Positions 42,038-50,182 of a stretch of 50,992 nt of DNA are shown here, in pieces. Position numbers and translations under genes: made by a program. Source of the DNA: Bacteroidales bacterium (GTDB taxonomy: Bacteria > Bacteroidota > Bacteroidia > Bacteroidales > P3); assembly GCA_024400415.1 (NCBI GenBank), contig JAKSMS010000009.1, positions 1 to 50,992 of the forward strand, given 5' to 3'. The notes beneath the pieces were generated by a model. The model saw only the letters and a list, made by a program, of their open reading frames with translations. It searched no databases and had not been told where the DNA came from. The stretch's first letter is position 1. Each line of letters starts with the position of its first letter.

Positions 42038-43918
42038 TTAGTTTTTTTCCTCTTCGGCCTTCAGAATTCTTAATTTCTGTTCCATGAGGGCAATCTGCTG
42101 GCGAGCGTTCTGCATCTTCTTCTCAAACTCCTCTTTCAGCAGGTCGGCCTGACGCGACTGTGAGAGGAATCCAAGATTGTTCTCCCAAAGCTTCAAGTCG
42201 CCACGCAGCTTCTCAATCTTCTCCATCAGCGAATCTTTCTCACTAGAGATAAACTTCTTGGGGTCGCCCACATTACGTAGGCGTTCTCTGAAGTCGGCCT
42301 CTTCTGCTTCGCGGGCTGATATTCTCAATTGCTCGAAGTATCCGTCAATAACTGAGCGGAATTCTTTTTGCAGACGATCCTTTTCACGCATTGGCACAAA
42401 TCCGGCTTCCGACCAGCGACGCTGGAAATCTTTAATCACATTCAGATTCTCTGCCTTATCTGTACCAAACTGATAAGCCTTCAGTTCTGCGAGAATGCCC
42501 TCTTTCACCTTCAAATTCTCCTCTTCTGCACCATGAATCGAGTTGTAGTGCTCAGCCTTATGTGCAAAGAACTCATCGCAAGCTGCACGGAAGCGCTGCC
42601 ATACTTTGTCGCTCACTTTGCGGCTTACCATTCCAATTGCTTTCCACTCCTTCTGGAGGGCCAGCAACTCATCGGTAGCAGTCTTCCAGTCCTCGCGTTT
42701 AGCGATAGCCTCTGCCTTCAAGCACAGCTCTAGCTTCTTATTGTAGTTCTCGCCCTGCTCGTCGCGTATCTGGTTGAAATACTCCTTTTTCTGAGCATAC
42801 TGGGCATCGATCATAGCCTTAAAGGTGTTCCAAATAGTCTCATTCTGTTCGCGAGGAACTGGACCAATCGTTCTCCACACTTTCAGCATATCGTCCAAAG
42901 TTGCCGTGCGATCGTTCCATTCCTTAATGCCTTGAGGCTGCACCTCCACCATCTCTTTCACCTTTTCAACCAAAGCCTGCTTGGCTAGGAGGTTCTTCTC
43001 CAATTCCTCCATGCGTTGGTCATACATGTTTTGACGCTGCTCATGGATTTTGTTGGCTGCAGCATTGAAGCGCTGCCATATCTCTTCATTCTGTTCTTTT
43101 GGAACTGGTCCGATAGACTTCCATTGCTGGCGCAGATCTTGAAGTGCCTTGAATGCCTTTGTAATTGAAGGTTCCAACAGCAGTTCTTCTGCCTTTTCAC
43201 AAAGTTGCAGCTTTCCTTCCAAGTTGCGCTTCAGGTCGAGCTGGTGGAGTTCCTGGCTCATATGCACCTTGTTGAAGAATTGCTCGATCAGGAAGTGATA
43301 GTTTTGCCAGATGTCGTTGTTCTGATCGCGAGGAATCTCGCCTACTGACTTCCATTTCTCCTGCAGTGCGTTAAAATTCTCATACAGCTGCTTGATCGAT
43401 TCTTCCTCCGAGTTGAGCAGCGTGCGCAGCTCTTCCAAGATTGCCTTCTTGGCTTCCAAGTTTTTCATCTTTTCAGCCTCCAAATGCTCTAGATGCTGCT
43501 GACGGCGTTCGCGGTATGTGCCATATAGTTTATAGAAGGTACGTCCGGTTTGGTCGTCCTCCATCTTAAAGTCCTCTCTGTTGCCGCCCTCGTCTAAGAA
43601 TTTCTTCAAGGCCTCATTGTGCATCTGGTCAGTCAGCTCGTTGAAACGAGTTCTCAGCTGGCTCACGCGGTTCTTGATGTTGGCCACATCCTCTTCGAGC
43701 AGCACTTTCATTGCCTCCACAAGTTCCTTTCGATCCATGTTGGAGTAGTCGACTGTAGGTTCTTCCATCATCACAGCAGTCTCCTGTGATGCGTCGTTGG
43801 TAGGTTCATTGGTAGATTCGTTTGCACACACGTTATTCTCGTGCTGCAAGGTTTCAGAATTCTGCATGTTGGCCATTTCGTTCTCGGCCATGTTCTGCAT
43901 AGTGGTTTGTTCTTCCAT
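42038..43918 (-). CDS. DUF349 repeat coiled-coil protein
   Basis: 626 residues. Four to five DUF349 repeats of about 75 residues: FNALQEKWKSVGEIPRDQN, LRQQWKSIGPVPKEQN, LKVWRTIGPVPREQN, LQKEWKAIGMVSRKVS and FQRRWSEAGFVPMREK. An acidic N-terminal tail (1-60) and a terminal coiled coil (about 575-626) frame them. No signal peptide, so cytosolic. The family is widespread in Bacteroidetes and its function is not established. It heads an operon behind a good promoter at 44007-44037. Confidence 0.92.
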   Translation of the reverse strand: MEEQTTMQNMAENEMANMQNSETLQHENNVCANESTNEPTNDASQETAVMMEEPTVDYSNMDRKELVEAMKVLLEEDVANIKNRVSQLRTRFNELTDQMHNEALKKFLDEGGNREDFKMEDDQTGRTFYKLYGTYRERRQQHLEHLEAEKMKNLEAKKAILEELRTLLNSEEESIKQLYENFNALQEKWKSVGEIPRDQNNDIWQNYHFLIEQFFNKVHMSQELHQLDLKRNLEGKLQLCEKAEELLLEPSITKAFKALQDLRQQWKSIGPVPKEQNEEIWQRFNAAANKIHEQRQNMYDQRMEELEKNLLAKQALVEKVKEMVEVQPQGIKEWNDRTATLDDMLKVWRTIGPVPREQNETIWNTFKAMIDAQYAQKKEYFNQIRDEQGENYNKKLELCLKAEAIAKREDWKTATDELLALQKEWKAIGMVSRKVSDKVWQRFRAACDEFFAHKAEHYNSIHGAEEENLKVKEGILAELKAYQFGTDKAENLNVIKDFQRRWSEAGFVPMREKDRLQKEFRSVIDGYFEQLRISAREAEEADFRERLRNVGDPKKFISSEKDSLMEKIEKLRGDLKLWENNLGFLSQSRQADLLKEEFEKKMQNARQQIALMEQKLRILKAEEEKN

Positions 43919-44006
43919 AGTGTTTATGGTTAATTAGAATAGAATTATCGCACAATCAATCCGTTGCACGAATATTAAATAGTTCCCTTTCGGACAAAGT
44001 CCAATG

Positions 44007-44037
44007 CAAATATACAAAACTAACCCGATATAGCAAA
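44007..44037 (-). promoter_or_regulatory. Promoter of the DUF349-GldB-lipid kinase-NlpC operon
   Basis: On the minus strand TTTG (44037-44034), 19 bp, then TATATTTG (44014-44007). It lies 89 bp before the DUF349 ATG. Confidence 0.6.
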
Positions 44038-44100
44038 AAAAAAGTGCCTACTGTCCGAAAAAGTCTCATCCATCTCCCCTAAAAAGGTGGTAGAATCAAT

Positions 44101-45399
44101 CTATAGGACCTGCTCAAGCAGCCACATCTTGCTGCCATTAGAACCTTTAAGCAAAATAGTGCTTTCCTTCAGTGGGTTCATCTTGAAATATGCCACAGCC
44201 TTTTCGCTATCCTCAAACCAGACAGACTTTTGACTCAATCCCTTGAATTCTGGACCGACAAGCACCACTACTTCAAATTGTGACTCTTCCACCAGACGCA
44301 CTACCTCTTGATGTTCCTTTTCGCTGTCGTTTCCTAGTTCCTTCATGCCGCCAAGCATCACTACCTTGTGGGCCGCCTTGAGTCTCGCGAAATTTTCTAC
44401 TGAAACCTTCATGCTGGATGGGTTTGCATTGTAGCAGTCCAAGAATAATGCGTTGTGTTCAGTCTTCTTGTATTGGGATCGCTTATTGCTGGGCTCGTAA
44501 GCTTCTATTGCTTCTTTTATGTCAAAAGGTTCTACTCCAAAATGAAGTCCCACAGCCACAGCGGCCATAGCATTGTCGAAATTATAACCGCCTAAGAGAT
44601 GGCTCTGCACGGTATAGACATTGTCGCCCACCTCAAAATAGAAACGCATATATGGGTCGCTTCCAATCAGGCTGCCTCTATACTGGACGCCTTCTTTCTG
44701 GCCATAGGTCTTTGTCTGCGCTTGCATCAGACGTGACTTTTCTTCCATGAGCACATTGCTATCTGCATTCACAAAAAGGAGTCCTCCTTTGTTGTCGATA
44801 TGACGATAGAGTTCCGTCTTGGTTTTTACAACCCCTTGAAAACTTCCGAAACCCTCTAGATGAGCCTTGCCGCAATTGGTGATGAGGCCGCAGTCTGGAT
44901 CAGACATGGAACAGAGCATCTCTATTTCTCCAGGATGGTTGGCGCCCATCTCTACGATAGCCAACTGCACTTGAGGGCCTATTTCCAAAATCGTCAGAGG
45001 CACACCTAGGTGGTTGTTATGGTTGCCTTGCGTAGCGTGGGTACGGAATCTACGAGAAAGGACAGCATTCACCAATTCCTTGGTAGTGGTCTTGCCGTTG
45101 GTACCAGTGATGCCTACGAAAGGAATGCACAATTCTTTACGATGGCGGCGAGCAAGCTGCTGAAGCACCGCAAGCACATCCTCAACCACTAGGCAGCGTT
45201 CGTCCACTCTATACTGGGGATTGCTTATCACGCAATATGCTGCCCCTTGCTCCAAAGCCTGAGGCGCAAAGGCATTGCCATCAAACGATTCTCCCTTGAA
45301 TGCAAAGAATATGCATCCTGGAGTTATCTGTCGGCTGTCGGTAGTGACGCGGTACGATTGGCGATAAGCACTATATAGTTTCTCTATCAATTGATCCAT
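44101..45399 (-). CDS. murF: UDP-N-acetylmuramoyl-tripeptide--D-Ala-D-Ala ligase
   Basis: 432 residues. It adds D-Ala-D-Ala to UDP-MurNAc-tripeptide, the last cytosolic step of the peptidoglycan precursor. N-terminal Mur domain (TDSRQITPGCIFFAFKGESFDGNAFAPQAL), P-loop GITGTNGKTTTKEL (GTNGKTT 99-105), central IVEMGANHPGEIEML and C-terminal LDCYNANPSSMK are all typical of MurF. It is apart from any mur cluster, 107 bp downstream of tRNA-Pro on the same strand, and may be read through from the tRNA promoter. Confidence 0.95.
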   Translation of the reverse strand: MDQLIEKLYSAYRQSYRVTTDSRQITPGCIFFAFKGESFDGNAFAPQALEQGAAYCVISNPQYRVDERCLVVEDVLAVLQQLARRHRKELCIPFVGITGTNGKTTTKELVNAVLSRRFRTHATQGNHNNHLGVPLTILEIGPQVQLAIVEMGANHPGEIEMLCSMSDPDCGLITNCGKAHLEGFGSFQGVVKTKTELYRHIDNKGGLLFVNADSNVLMEEKSRLMQAQTKTYGQKEGVQYRGSLIGSDPYMRFYFEVGDNVYTVQSHLLGGYNFDNAMAAVAVGLHFGVEPFDIKEAIEAYEPSNKRSQYKKTEHNALFLDCYNANPSSMKVSVENFARLKAAHKVVMLGGMKELGNDSEKEHQEVVRLVEESQFEVVVLVGPEFKGLSQKSVWFEDSEKAVAYFKMNPLKESTILLKGSNGSKMWLLEQVL

Positions 45400-45505
45400 T
45401 TCGATTCTTTTTTTATTATTAAACGCACTTTCTTTTCAAAAAGTATCATCAAAGGTCATTATTACAAAAAAAATCCAGCATCATTTGATACTGGACCTTT
45501 CTTTG

Positions 45506-45579
45506 TCGGGGTGAAAAGACTCGAACTTTCGACCCCTTGCACCCCATGCAAGTGCGCTAGCCAACTGCGCCACACCCCG
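45506..45579 (-). tRNA. tRNA-Pro (anticodon GGG)
   Basis: A 74-nt cloverleaf on the minus strand: acceptor CGGGGTG/CACCCCG, D arm GCGC/GCGC, anticodon stem CTTGC/GCAAG with loop ATGGGGT (T33, anticodon GGG, G37) and T arm GAAAG-TTCGAGT-CTTTT. Discriminator A; the CCA end is not encoded. It reads CCC (and probably CCU) codons. Proline tRNAs carry the unusual C1-G72 pair seen here. Confidence 0.95.
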
Positions 45580-45614
45580 AACAAATTATCGTTTTTGTCT
45601 CTCAAAAACGGATG

Positions 45615-45646
45615 CAAAAGTACACATTATTTTTTAATTCGCCAAA
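45615..45646 (-). promoter_or_regulatory. Promoter of tRNA-Pro (and possibly murF)
   Basis: On the minus strand TTTG (45646-45643), 20 bp, then TACTTTTG (45622-45615), 36 bp before the tRNA 5' end. A full match to the Bacteroidetes pattern. Confidence 0.65.
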
Positions 45647-45695
45647 TTTTTTCTCACTTTTCTATATGTGCAAATCACAACATACTGACTCTTCA

Positions 45696-47162
45696 CTACT
45701 TACTTAGCACTACTTCGCAGCAAGAACCGCTTCCGCTTACTTCCGGCTGGCTCTGTTTTTCATCTCCATTTACAAAAACAAGCCTATTCTGTTTCACTCC
45801 CCACGACTCAATATAGCCTTTCAGAGTTTGAATTCGTTGATTCGTAACCATTTGCGAGAATTGTTTGTTCGAAAAACGGCTCCATACCGTCCACTTGGCA
45901 TTCAGTTCTGGATTATCCCGCAAGTAGACCACTATCTTCATCAGAGACGCTTCTCCCTCTTTGCAAAGATCCACGTCGGCCAGAGGGCCGAACACATCTC
46001 CTAAAGAGTATGGCTTGTCCATATCCATGCGTTCCAGCTCAAAATTGGCATGATGCTCAGTGATCATAATATCGGGATTCTGATTGCCTCTGGCGGTAGA
46101 TATCTGTGCTTGGGCACTAAAATAGCCGACGTGCTCAGCCGATAGCACGTAGTCGGCATTTGGATTGAGCATTATGGAGTAATAGCCGTTTGCGTCAGTA
46201 GTAGAAGCACCCAGAGGCATGGCGCCTTTAGCATCAAAGGCGGTCACCTTCACTCCTGGAATAGGCTTATGCGAAAAATCCTGCACATAGCCTTCTGCCA
46301 AGGCTCCAGACAGCGTGCCTTTCATTTCGAAAAGCTGCAGCGAACCATTGTCGCTAACGAGCCAATAGCCCACACCGGAAGCCTTATCAACTGTCATTTC
46401 CAAGCTCTCATAGCTGCTATTATAAGGGTATGGAAGCATCTGAATAGGTGCTCGGCCAATAGGGAATCGCATCACTGTGTCCCCCATCTGACGGGTCGAC
46501 ATCAGTCTGGCCACATAGAGCCTCCTTTGTCCGCCAACGGTGTCGTTCTCACTTGATTCGCGTCCATTGGACGAAAAGATCAGATAATCGCCATACATCG
46601 AGGGAGCCACTTCGTCAAAGGGTCCATTCACCTTATGTCCGAAGTTTTTGGGTTCCTCCCATTCGCTATCTACCAGGCGGCTGTACCAAAGATCCATTCC
46701 ACCAAATCCTAGTCCGTTGGGCGACGAGAAGACCAATATGCTGCCATCGCTGCTAAAGGTGGGATGATACACCTGGAACTTGCCCAGCTTTATCTGCTTC
46801 GACACGGGCTTCTTGCCAGTAGTATCGTATACATATAGATATGACTCGCCTTTCTTATTCAGAGCCGTATAATAGAGATCGCCCGTTTCTGGATTTCGAA
46901 CCACGTAGTCCATACGGGAAGCCACCTTGACCAGGTCTAGTGCGGCATCAAAGTTGATGAGTTTTTCATTCCTATAGGTACCGTTGAGCATGATATTGGC
47001 ACTGCTGCAATAGGGCTTTCCGTCCAAGATAGACAGATTCTTGCTATCGCTAGGCATCTTGATCACATCCCGCCCCATAGTTGCCGGAACGCCCTCTTGG
47101 GCGTGAGCCGACAGCCCCAAGGCCGAAAATAGTATTGTCGCTAACAGATTCTTAGTCTTCAT
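45696..47162 (-). CDS. PD40 repeat protein with OmpA-like C-terminus
   Basis: 488 residues. A signal peptide (1-21, ending SAHAQ), then PD40/WD40-like propeller strands (YHPTFSSDGSILVFSSPNGLGFGGMDLWYSR; DEVAPSMYGDYLIFSSNG). A carboxypeptidase-regulatory-like domain follows (about 295-365, AEGYVQDFSHKPIPGVKVTAFDAKG). A C-terminal part (380-488) with VTNQRIQTLKGYIESWGVKQNRLVFVNGDE resembles OmpA-type peptidoglycan-binding domains but without all key residues. This layout matches PorE/OmpA-family proteins that link type IX secretion to the wall. It is 18 bp after lon. Role inferred. Confidence 0.82.
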   Translation of the reverse strand: MKTKNLLATILFSALGLSAHAQEGVPATMGRDVIKMPSDSKNLSILDGKPYCSSANIMLNGTYRNEKLINFDAALDLVKVASRMDYVVRNPETGDLYYTALNKKGESYLYVYDTTGKKPVSKQIKLGKFQVYHPTFSSDGSILVFSSPNGLGFGGMDLWYSRLVDSEWEEPKNFGHKVNGPFDEVAPSMYGDYLIFSSNGRESSENDTVGGQRRLYVARLMSTRQMGDTVMRFPIGRAPIQMLPYPYNSSYESLEMTVDKASGVGYWLVSDNGSLQLFEMKGTLSGALAEGYVQDFSHKPIPGVKVTAFDAKGAMPLGASTTDANGYYSIMLNPNADYVLSAEHVGYFSAQAQISTARGNQNPDIMITEHHANFELERMDMDKPYSLGDVFGPLADVDLCKEGEASLMKIVVYLRDNPELNAKWTVWSRFSNKQFSQMVTNQRIQTLKGYIESWGVKQNRLVFVNGDEKQSQPEVSGSGSCCEVVLSK

Positions 47163-47180
47163 AATTGACCTATCATACTA

Positions 47181-49589
47181 TCATTTTTCAAGCACCAAAG
47201 GCAATGCTTCCGACATTTCGTTAATGAAGTGGAATGTCAGTCCTGCCAGATACTTCTTGTCGATATCTTCTATGTCCCTGCGGTTGTCCTCGCAAAGCAG
47301 CAAGTGCTTGATGCCGGCACGCTTGGCTGCCAGAATCTTCTCCCTGATGCCTCCTACTGGGGTTACTTGTCCGCGAAGAGTGGCCTCTCCTGTCATGGCC
47401 CAGTCGTTGCGAACTCGTTTTTGGGTAAGGGCGCTGACCATGGCCACAAACATAGTGATGCCTGCCGAAGGGCCATCCTTTGGTGTAGCACCTTCCGGCA
47501 CATGGATATGCATATTCGTGTTGTCGAGAACCTCTTGGCTGATGCCCAGACGCTCTGCATTTGCCTTGATATATTCGTGAGCCAAAGTGGCCGACTCCTT
47601 CATCACATCGCCAAGATTGCCCGTCATCGTGAGCTGGCCTTTGCCTTTGTTGGTGCTGCATTCCACAAAGAGCACCTCGCCGCCAACGCTTGTCCAAGCC
47701 AGGCCGGTCACCACTCCTACCCTCGACTCCTTACCCATCTTTTCGCTATTGTGAATGGGCAGGCCGAGTATCGACTGCAATTCAGATACGCTTATCTCTT
47801 TATCATATTCCAGTCCCTGAGCCTTCAGCACGGCACGGCTTCTCACCACCTTGGCCAAGGTCTTGTCTAGCTGGCGAACGCCGCTTTCGCGGGTGTAGTC
47901 GTTGATGATGGACGTCAATACCGCCTTGCCAAACGTGAGAGCCTTCTTCTCAAAGCCATGCTCCTGGAGCTGTCTTGGAACCAAGTGGCGCTTGGCGATT
48001 TCGATCTTTTCCTCGAGAATATAGCCATCGATGTCGATAACCTCCATACGGTCGATAAGTGCCGGCTGGATAGTGCTCAGACTATTGGCCGTAGCAATAA
48101 ACATCACCTTGCTCAAGTCAAAGTCCACGTCCAGATAGTTGTCGTGGAACGCCGAATTCTGTTCCGGATCGAGCACCTCCAACATGGCAGCAGTAGGGTC
48201 GCCATTGTGGGTCTGGCTCTGAATCTTGTCTATCTCGTCTAGGATAAAGACAGGATTAGAAGAACCTGCCCTGCGAATGCCCTTAATGATTCGGCCAGGC
48301 ATAGCTCCAATGTAGGTGCGTCTATGGCCGCGCACCTCGGATTCGTCGTGAAGTCCGCCCAAGGCCACTCTGACATACTTTCTGCCAAGGGCTTCGGCGA
48401 TGCTCTTGCCCAAACTGGTCTTGCCGGTACCCGGAGGACCCACCAGGCAGAGTATAGGAGCCTTCATGTCGTTCTTAAGATTCATCACGGCAATCTGCTC
48501 AACGATTCTATCCTTGATCTTCTTCATTCCGTAGTGGTCACGGTCGAGAATCTTCTGCGCATTCTTAGTACTCAGATTGTCTGGAGTATATTCATTCCAC
48601 GGAAGGGCAAGAAGTTCGTTGAGGTAGTTCAGCTGCACCGTGTAGTCAGGCGATTGCAATGGGGCATGCTGAAGCTTGTTCAACTCGCGATCAAACAGGT
48701 CTGCCATCTCTTGCGACCACAGCTTCTTCGAGGCGGCCTCTCTCAATTGGTTGGCCTCCTCTTCGGCAGGCGACCCACCAAGTTCGTCTTGGATGGTGCG
48801 CATCTGCTGGTGCAGCATATATTCGCGCTGCTGCTGGTCCATATTGCGCTGAGTCTTCTCCTGGATTTCCTTCTGCACCTCGTAGAATGCCATCTCTTCG
48901 TTCAGCAGGCGCTGAATCATCTCAAGACGCTCATCGTAGGTGTCGCACTCGAGCATCATCTCCTTGTCCAACACCTCGAAATCGCCATGAGTGGCCATAA
49001 AGTTGATCAGCACGCGGCTGCTGGTTATCGACTTGTAGTCAGCAACGGGATTGCGGTCACGGCCCTTCAGCTTATTCAGGGAGTCGTGAGTCTTTCTCAG
49101 CACGCGTATCCTATTTTTAACTCCAGGCTCAGACATAAAGGTGTCAAAATCTCGCTCTATGGCCTTTGACACCCTTCCGGTATAGAAAGGACCTACGGTA
49201 TTGAGCGATTCTAGCTTAACTCTGCATACGCCCTGCACAAGGCCCAGCACAACGCCGTTTGGCAAGTCCATCACCTTGATCACGCGAGCCACCGTGCCAT
49301 ACACGAAAAGGTCGTCCTGATAGGGCACCTCGGTGTCGTCCACCTGAGCCACCACGGCTATAAGGGGGTGCTTGCTACGACATTTGTTGAACAGGTTGAT
49401 CGAGTGCTCGCGTCCGGCATGGATAGGCAGCACAGCACCTGGCAGCAGCACGCCAGCCCTCAAAGTAAGCACAGGCAGTTCCTCAGGAACGTCAGAGCTA
49501 TCCATCAACACATCCACGTCGTCTTCGGACATCACTGGAACCACCTCCATATCGATATTGGGTCCAAGACCCAGGTCTTTCTTCTTCAT
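47181..49589 (-). CDS. lon: ATP-dependent protease Lon
   Basis: 802 residues. An N-terminal substrate-binding LON domain (about 35-240) after an acidic lead, a coiled-coil linker, an AAA+ domain with Walker A GPPGTGKT (384-391) and Walker B VFILDEIDK (447-455), and a C-terminal protease with Ser-Lys dyad S708 (KDGPSAG) and K751 (GGIREKILAAKRAG). It degrades misfolded and regulatory proteins in the cytosol. It lies 18 bp before the PD40 protein gene and downstream of the rpmE2 terminator. No exact TAnnTTTG promoter appears in the 90 bp upstream, so a different sigma factor is possible. Confidence 0.97.
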   Translation of the reverse strand: MKKKDLGLGPNIDMEVVPVMSEDDVDVLMDSSDVPEELPVLTLRAGVLLPGAVLPIHAGREHSINLFNKCRSKHPLIAVVAQVDDTEVPYQDDLFVYGTVARVIKVMDLPNGVVLGLVQGVCRVKLESLNTVGPFYTGRVSKAIERDFDTFMSEPGVKNRIRVLRKTHDSLNKLKGRDRNPVADYKSITSSRVLINFMATHGDFEVLDKEMMLECDTYDERLEMIQRLLNEEMAFYEVQKEIQEKTQRNMDQQQREYMLHQQMRTIQDELGGSPAEEEANQLREAASKKLWSQEMADLFDRELNKLQHAPLQSPDYTVQLNYLNELLALPWNEYTPDNLSTKNAQKILDRDHYGMKKIKDRIVEQIAVMNLKNDMKAPILCLVGPPGTGKTSLGKSIAEALGRKYVRVALGGLHDESEVRGHRRTYIGAMPGRIIKGIRRAGSSNPVFILDEIDKIQSQTHNGDPTAAMLEVLDPEQNSAFHDNYLDVDFDLSKVMFIATANSLSTIQPALIDRMEVIDIDGYILEEKIEIAKRHLVPRQLQEHGFEKKALTFGKAVLTSIINDYTRESGVRQLDKTLAKVVRSRAVLKAQGLEYDKEISVSELQSILGLPIHNSEKMGKESRVGVVTGLAWTSVGGEVLFVECSTNKGKGQLTMTGNLGDVMKESATLAHEYIKANAERLGISQEVLDNTNMHIHVPEGATPKDGPSAGITMFVAMVSALTQKRVRNDWAMTGEATLRGQVTPVGGIREKILAAKRAGIKHLLLCEDNRRDIEDIDKKYLAGLTFHFINEMSEALPLVLEK

Positions 49590-49682
49590 AGATTTCTGTC
49601 AGATAATGTTAATCTCGTTACGTTAGAATTAAGGCAACCTATATATACGCGTAATTTATAAAAAAGTTTCAAAATCTCCGAC

Positions 49683-49710
49683 AAAAAAGCCCCATCCCGA
49701 AGAATGGAGC
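49683..49710 (-). terminator. Rho-independent terminator of rpmE2
   Basis: On the minus strand GCTCCAT and ATGGGGC form a 7-bp stem (one G-T pair) around an 8-nt loop (49710-49689), followed directly by six T (49688-49683). It lies 56 bp past the rpmE2 stop. Confidence 0.75.
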
Positions 49711-49765
49711 TAAAGATCTAAAATCTAAAACAAATTACTTGCTAGTGTAATTCTATACGCCAAGA

Positions 49766-50026
49766 TTAGTTTTTCTTAGCATATTTCTTGTACTTGCTCA
49801 TGAACTTATCAACACGTCCGGCGGTGTCAACCAGCTTCAGCTTACCGGTGAAGAATGGGTGGGAGGTGTTGGAGATTTCGAGCTTGATTACTGGGTACTC
49901 ATTGCCATCGGTGTAAACAACGGTTTCCTTGGTGTTGGCGCAGCTCTTGCTCAGCCACATGGTCTCGTTTGACATATCCTTGAATACTACAAGGCGATAG
50001 CTTTCTGGGTGAATTCCTTTTTTCAT
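49766..50026 (-). CDS. rpmE2: Ribosomal protein L31 type B
   Basis: 86 residues. MKKGIHPESYRLVVFKDMSN, ISNTSHPFFTGKLKLVDTAGRVDKFMSKYKK is typical bL31. The zinc-binding CxxC pair of type A L31 is absent (only one Cys, in SCANT), so this is the zinc-independent type B. It belongs to the large ribosomal subunit. Single-gene unit with its own promoter, a leader holding an inverted repeat, and a terminator. Confidence 0.95.
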   Translation of the reverse strand: MKKGIHPESYRLVVFKDMSNETMWLSKSCANTKETVVYTDGNEYPVIKLEISNTSHPFFTGKLKLVDTAGRVDKFMSKYKKYAKKN

Positions 50027-50041
50027 TTTTCTCTAATTTGC

Positions 50042-50066
50042 CGTTTAAGCAGTTGTACCTTAAACG
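50042..50066 (-). promoter_or_regulatory. Inverted repeat in the rpmE2 leader
   Basis: CGTTTAAG (50042-50049) and CTTAAACG (50059-50066) form a perfect 8-bp inverted repeat with a 9-bp spacer. It lies between the promoter and the ATG (16 bp upstream of the ATG), where a leader hairpin could control ribosome access or bind L31 itself. Confidence 0.5.
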
Positions 50067-50099
50067 ATTATGTTAATACTTGAATTATTTTCAGTGATG

Positions 50100-50130
50100 C
50101 AAAGATACAAACTATTTTTGAATCCGCAAA
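50100..50130 (-). promoter_or_regulatory. Promoter of rpmE2
   Basis: On the minus strand TTTG (50130-50127), 19 bp, then TATCTTTG (50107-50100). Leader of about 65 nt to the ATG. Confidence 0.65.
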
Positions 50131-50182
50131 GTTTTTTTTCATTTTTTCGTTTTTTTCTTATCCGTCCTCCCCTATTCATCGA

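Noticed and set aside
48324-49169. 281-codon plus-strand frame opposite lon
   Set aside because: Shadow of lon, whose catalytic motifs fix the true frame.
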